A DNA stretch of 64,000 nucleotides from Guadua angustifolia (taxonomy: Eukaryota > Streptophyta > Magnoliopsida > Poales > Poaceae). The stretch is taken from NCBI GenBank assembly GCA_036346375.1, contig CM070511.1, positions 9,176,001-9,240,000 of the forward strand, read 5' to 3'. The translations under genes were made by a program, and so were the position numbers. The notes under the pieces were generated by a model. The model was not told where the DNA came from and did no database searches. It saw only the letters and a list, made by a program, of their open reading frames with translations. Positions 60,096-64,000 of this stretch are shown here, in pieces; the stretch's first letter is position 1; the number at the start of each line of letters is the position of its first letter.

Positions 60096-61230
60096 TCAGT
60101 GAGATCTCGAGACCACCTTAAAGGGCCTTCTCATCGGGAGACATTTATGCAACTCGGCATGCGCTGAATTCTGCAGACTGTGTCGCCATCTTGCCGTGTT
60201 CTCAGAGACCCGGGTGGCGTGGTACCGCCTGAGACTTTGCTGGTAGCGGGCGGCGCGGAGTGCAACGCGATCCCGCACCTCTTCCAAAAGGTTGACATCC
60301 TCTCGCCGGAGATCCTCTTGGTCTTCTTCGTTAAACGCCGAGACGCGCGGGGAACCGAGCGACAGCTCGGAGGGGAGAACAACCTCTGCCCCGTACACCA
60401 GGAAGAAAGGCGTTTCGCCCGTGGCCTGGCTGGGTGTGGTACGGAGCGACCACAGCACCGCCGGGAGCACTTCTGTTCACCGCGCGCCCCTTTTGTGAAG
60501 CCGATCAAACGCTCTTGTCTTGAGGCCCTTGAAAGACAAATACGTTGGCGCTTCTGCTTGCCCGTTGCTCATGGGATGGGCCACCCAAGCAAAACATACC
60601 TTGGTGCCCATTTCATCGCCAAATTCCCAGAAAGCCGCCACTGGTGAATTGGGTCCCGTTGTCGGTGATGATGCGATTAGCGACTCCAAAGCGCGAAGAT
60701 CCGCGCATAAACTTGATTTGCGGCGGCGGCCGTGATGGCACGCACGCCTCGGCCTCAACCCACTTCGTAAATTTATCGATGGCGGCGAAGAGGTGGGTGA
60801 AGCCCACGTGGTCCGCGAACGGACCGGGATGTCGACCCGACATCGCAAGCGGCAGAGAGCGGGATGGTTTGCGAGCTCGGCCGGTCGGTGGATTTGCTCG
60901 GCGAAGAACCGACAAGCCAGATGTCCTCACCACCGCAAGCATCCCGGAGGGCGATGGCCAATAAAATCCTGGCGAACGCTTTCTGACCGGCGTTCGGCGG
61001 GACATATGGCTCCCTTTGCGCCTCCATGGATATCGAGAGCGAGGTTGCTCCCTCTTCCCGAGTGATGCACTTCAAGAGAACTCCGTTTACGCCTGGCGAT
61101 ATAGGTCCCCACCTACCGGGCATAGCACTTGGCCTTATGCGTGCAATCTTCTCACCGAGGCATCATCGTCGGGGATCACTTGGTCACGCAGAAGGCTAGG
61201 ATAGGATCCATCCACCGATCTTCTGGCCAA
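60096..61230 (-). pseudogene. Integrase domain of the gypsy element, frameshifted
   Basis: The catalytic core shows the DDE triad across two frames. The first Asp is in FAAIDKFTKWVEA (codon 60775-60777), the second in RIITDNGTQF (60661-60663), and Glu in NGQAE (60552-60554). The second Asp and the Glu are about 36 residues apart, as expected for D-35-E. The C-terminal part contains LPAVLWSLRTTP and FFLVYGAEVVLPSEL, typical of the Tat lineage. Frameshifts separate these blocks, so no intact integrase can be made. Confidence 0.88.
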
Positions 61231-61559
61231 GCCGGCGACCACTCGGTGCTCGCTTTGGGTACTCACCGGGCCAAGCTTTTCCTGGCCGCCTCGAAGACCG
61301 CCATTTTCCTCCCGGACCTAGTCGAGGCGGCACGCCGTTGTTTTCCCCATTGGGGGCCATGACAATGCCGCACCGCCTCTCCGCCGAGCCGGAGGACGAA
61401 CGACCTTTGCCGCCGCCCCTCTGAATTGGGGCTGCGGCAGTGCACCATCGTCCCCACAGAATCGGGGCGCGATGGGCGATCGCAATAGCCTTTCTTCAAG
61501 ACTCCAACCGAACAGAGCCCTTGAGGACGCAAGCCGCTGCAGCCCGTCCAAGAAGGTGA

Positions 61560-62500
61560 TTGTCGCGCCGGGGACATGGATATATCCCAAACCTTCAAAA
61601 TGACGCCCATTTTTCGGACCTCACGCCAGGTCTGCGCCGCCATGATGGGGTCGAACCATCAAACTCCTTCGGCGCTTGATTGATGACCAGCAGGAGTCTC
61701 CCTTGACTTAGGCGCCGAATGCCCAACGCCGGCGACACGCATCCCGCCAATAGGCCTCGTGACTCGCCTCGTTGTTTGTGGCTTTGAACTCGAGGGCGAC
61801 CACGTCTCGGAGGATGTCGCGGCCGGGGAGACCAGACAACTCCAGCCCCGCCCTCAACTGAAGGAACCATCAAAGAACAAGGTCGGGGAGAGGGCGGAGC
61901 TTCTAAGCTTCCTGAGTGGCGGAGTCCATTCAACGATTTAACTCCGCCACCGACTTTTGATGGCGGTCGCGAGGGTACGAATTTGAGGTTGAATTCCCCA
62001 GCCCCACCGCCCATTTTGCAATCCGCCCTCGCTTCTCGGTTGTGAAGGATCTCTCGCAGAGGGTAGGCCGTGACCACGTAATTTCCGCCACGAAGTAATG
62101 GCGCGGCTTCTGACGCCACCAGATCACGACAAGATCTTCTCGAGCTCGGGTATCGGGTCTCCTTCCGTGCAAAGACCTTGTCGATGTAGTACACCGGCCT
62201 TTGGGCGCCTTCTCTCTCATAATCAAGACCGCTCCACCACCTCGGGGGTGGCGGCTATGTCTGAACAGCGGCTCACCCGGTGCGGGAAACCAAAGACCGG
62301 AGAGGAGAGGTACCGCTCAACTCTTCAAACGCAGGCTTCTTCATCCACTCGAAGTGGTTTGTCTTCTTCAAAGAGCTTAAACAGGGCAAGCTTTTCTCTC
62401 AAAGGGCAATGAATCGCCCAGGGAGGCCAGCGGCCGCCGAACATTGACTTGCTTGAGTCACGCCGGCTTCATGTGCTCGATGGCGATATTTTGTCGTGGT
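61560..62500 (-). pseudogene. RNase H region of the gypsy element, frameshifted
   Basis: Minus-strand phrases LLLVINQAPKEFDGS and MAAQTWREVRKMG correspond to the conserved RNase H stretch usually read as GDSQLVVNQ...MAAY. Upstream EAS/ESRGLLAG-like sequence matches the EAEYEAL region. Several shifts break the frame. Confidence 0.65.
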
Positions 62501-62599
62501 TGGCTTCAATGCCCCTACCGACACCGAAGCCCAATAGCTTGCCTGAGGGCACACCAACACGATTTCTCGGGTTGAGCTTGGACAATTCTTCCGGAGGTT

Positions 62600-63185
62600 A
62601 GCAAATGTTTCCTCCGGTCTTGGATCAGCTCTTCACTCTTTTGATCTTCACAACTAAATCATCAACATAAACCTCAAGATTCCGCCCTATCCGGGGCGGA
62701 AGGTAATGTGCATGGCACGTTGGTAAGTGGAACCAGATTTTTAAACCAAAAGCCATTCTTACATAACAAGAGACACACAGAGGGGTTACAAAAGCGTCTT
62801 TTCTTCATCTTCAAATGCCATGCTAATCTGGTGGTATCCGAGTACGCATCCAGAAGCACCTGAAGATTCGCTACCGTGGAGTCAACAATGAGATCGACCG
62901 GCGGGGTAAGGGTCCTTCAAGCCTTGTTGAGGTCGGTGAAGTCGACACACATCGCCATTTCCGTTGGACTTCTTGGCGAAACATGAGGTTGGCGAGCCAC
63001 TTAGGATGAGAGACCTCCCGGACAATCCCTGCGCTCAACAGCTTCTCTACCTCCTCTCGAATGGCATCTTGGCGCTCGGGCGCTGCCTCGACCTTCTTTG
63101 ACCGACGCGCCTCGAGCGCCGCTAATCGGTGCTCGATCACCTCCCTGGGGACCCGAGTCATGTCGGACGGTTGCCAGGCGAACAC
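62600..63185 (-). pseudogene. Reverse transcriptase of the gypsy element, frameshifted
   Basis: The N-terminal portion reads FAWQPSDMTRVPREVIEHRL and EEVEKLLSAGIVREVSHPKW, both typical for Ty3/gypsy RT. LDAYS follows in another frame, and the catalytic YVDD is encoded at 62658-62669 (VYVDDLVVKI). The enzyme copies element RNA into cDNA in intact relatives. Frameshifts between the blocks disable this copy. Confidence 0.9.
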
Positions 63186-63790
63186 GTCGGAGTTAGACTG
63201 GAGGAAGGTGACGAGCGCGTCTTCCTATTTGGCGCTGAGGTTGGCGCCAATGTTGACGGTCTTTGCGGTTCGCTCAAGACTCGTGGCGACCACCTTAACC
63301 TCACCGCGGAGCCGGTGAGGCGCGAATCCGAACTGAGGGCTCCCGAGGAAGTGGCGTCTGGGCGCCCGACGCAGGTGGCACCGGCCAGGTCCTGCGCGAC
63401 CTTGAAACAGCGCAAGGCCTCGACCTTATCCACCCTGATCACAATGGGGCCAGCGGGCCCCGGCATCTTCACCACCATGTACGCGTAGTGGGTGGCCGCC
63501 ATGAACTGGGCCAACGCCGGTCGGTCGAGTATGGCATTATAAGGGAGGTCGAAGTCGGCGACCTCAAAATTCACCAACTCGGTGCGATAGTTGTCCCTCT
63601 CCCCGAAGGTGACGGGAGGCGACTGACCGGGGCATCAAACCACCTGGGGCTACCCCAAGAAGGGCGAGCTGGCGCGCAGATCTGCGCCAAGGATCTAAAG
63701 CGCCAGGAACACTGAGGAGGACAGGAGGTTGATAGAACTCCCTCCGTCCACCAGCACGTGGGTAAGCCGCACGTTCCGAACATGGGCGAC
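63158..63790 (-). pseudogene. Aspartic protease of the gypsy element, decayed
   Basis: The active-site motif VDGGSS is encoded at 63734-63751 (Asp codon 63746-63748). Further downstream VNFEVADFDLPYNAILDRPA matches the retropepsin C-terminal ILGRP region, with Gly changed to Asp. The two lie in different frames. Confidence 0.8.
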
Positions 63791-64000
63791 ACTACGACCG
63801 GGAGATGCCCCAGGCCGTTGGCGCCCTCGGGATGGTCAGCCTGACTAAAGGTGAGCGTTTGCTCAGACCACTTCAGCATCCGACCCGCCCCCGAATGTGA
63901 TGTGGTGGCACACACTTCCCTCTTCAGCCGTTTGTAAGCGGCGTTAGAGGGGAAGGTGGACGAACCACCATGGATATAGGCCACCACGTGATCGGCCTGC
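63791..64000 (-). other. Region between gag and protease of the gypsy element
   Basis: GC-rich minus-strand sequence continuous with the protease, including YIHGGSSTFPSNAAYKRLKR in one frame. It probably belongs to the gag-protease linker; no gag zinc knuckle is visible before the window ends. Confidence 0.45.

Larger units (their letters stand above)
55141..64000 (-). mobile_element. Ty3/gypsy LTR retrotransposon, partial, minus strand
   Basis: The window holds the 3' part of this element, from its 3' LTR through a decayed pol to the protease; gag and the 5' LTR lie beyond the window. Domain order leftward is protease, reverse transcriptase, RNase H, integrase, then a noncoding stretch, an antisense ORF and the LTR. 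Protease-RT-RNaseH-integrase order places it in Ty3/gypsy. The integrase C-terminal phrase ETPFFLVYGAEVVLPSE, together with the extra antisense ORF, fits the Tat lineage (Grande/Retand/RIRE2 relatives). Pol is split by many frameshifts, so this copy is not autonomous. Confidence 0.9.

Overview
The window is nuclear DNA from a grass (Poaceae). Three things suggest this: a nine-exon brassinosteroid P450 that closely matches my recollection of the rice CYP85A protein, a dense population of Stowaway-, Tourist- and hAT-like MITEs, and a Ty3/gypsy element of the kind common in cereals. The species cannot be named from the sequence. Gene density is very low. Only one gene looks intact; the rest is decayed gene copy, captured gene fragments and nested repeats.

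Layout. 1-2400: AT-rich repeats and two Stowaway-like MITEs. 2430-5820: a decayed copy of the mitochondrial folate gene HPPK/DHPS, with a 277-bp tandem duplication around its 5' exon. 6351-7590: a hAT-like element with a perfect 8-bp target duplication. 9532-13160 (minus strand): an apparently complete CYP85A brassinosteroid C-6 oxidase gene, with a TATA box, a BZR1-type CGTGTG site and a (GA)n tract in its promoter. 13250-46000: mostly transposable elements. These include hAT-like elements with 8-bp target duplications at 19679 and 25966, and a CACTA-like element (about 27738-29480) carrying two pieces of a glutathione reductase gene. There is also a near-identical 754-bp tandem duplication at 30000-31506, nested MITEs, and Tourist-like elements with TTA duplications.

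46100-47490: a possible first exon of a small secreted protein (minus strand) with a copia-type solo LTR candidate directly upstream. 49800-51500: two palindromic elements separated and bordered by CATA/TATG microsatellites. 52380-55140: a 2.7-kb inverted repeat with long diverged arms. It is interrupted at 55140 by a minus-strand Ty3/gypsy retrotransposon that fills the rest of the window. That element shows its 3' LTR (55141-56055), a polypurine tract, an antisense additional ORF with a PF04195-like domain (56376-58626, plus strand), and then a decayed pol reading leftward: integrase, RNase H, reverse transcriptase with YVDD, and protease with a DGGS active site.

Functionally, the only gene predicted to act normally is the P450, which would perform the last C-6 oxidation steps toward castasterone. 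Its promoter carries the kind of site used for feedback repression by brassinosteroid signalling. All other protein-coding matches are broken or belong to mobile elements.
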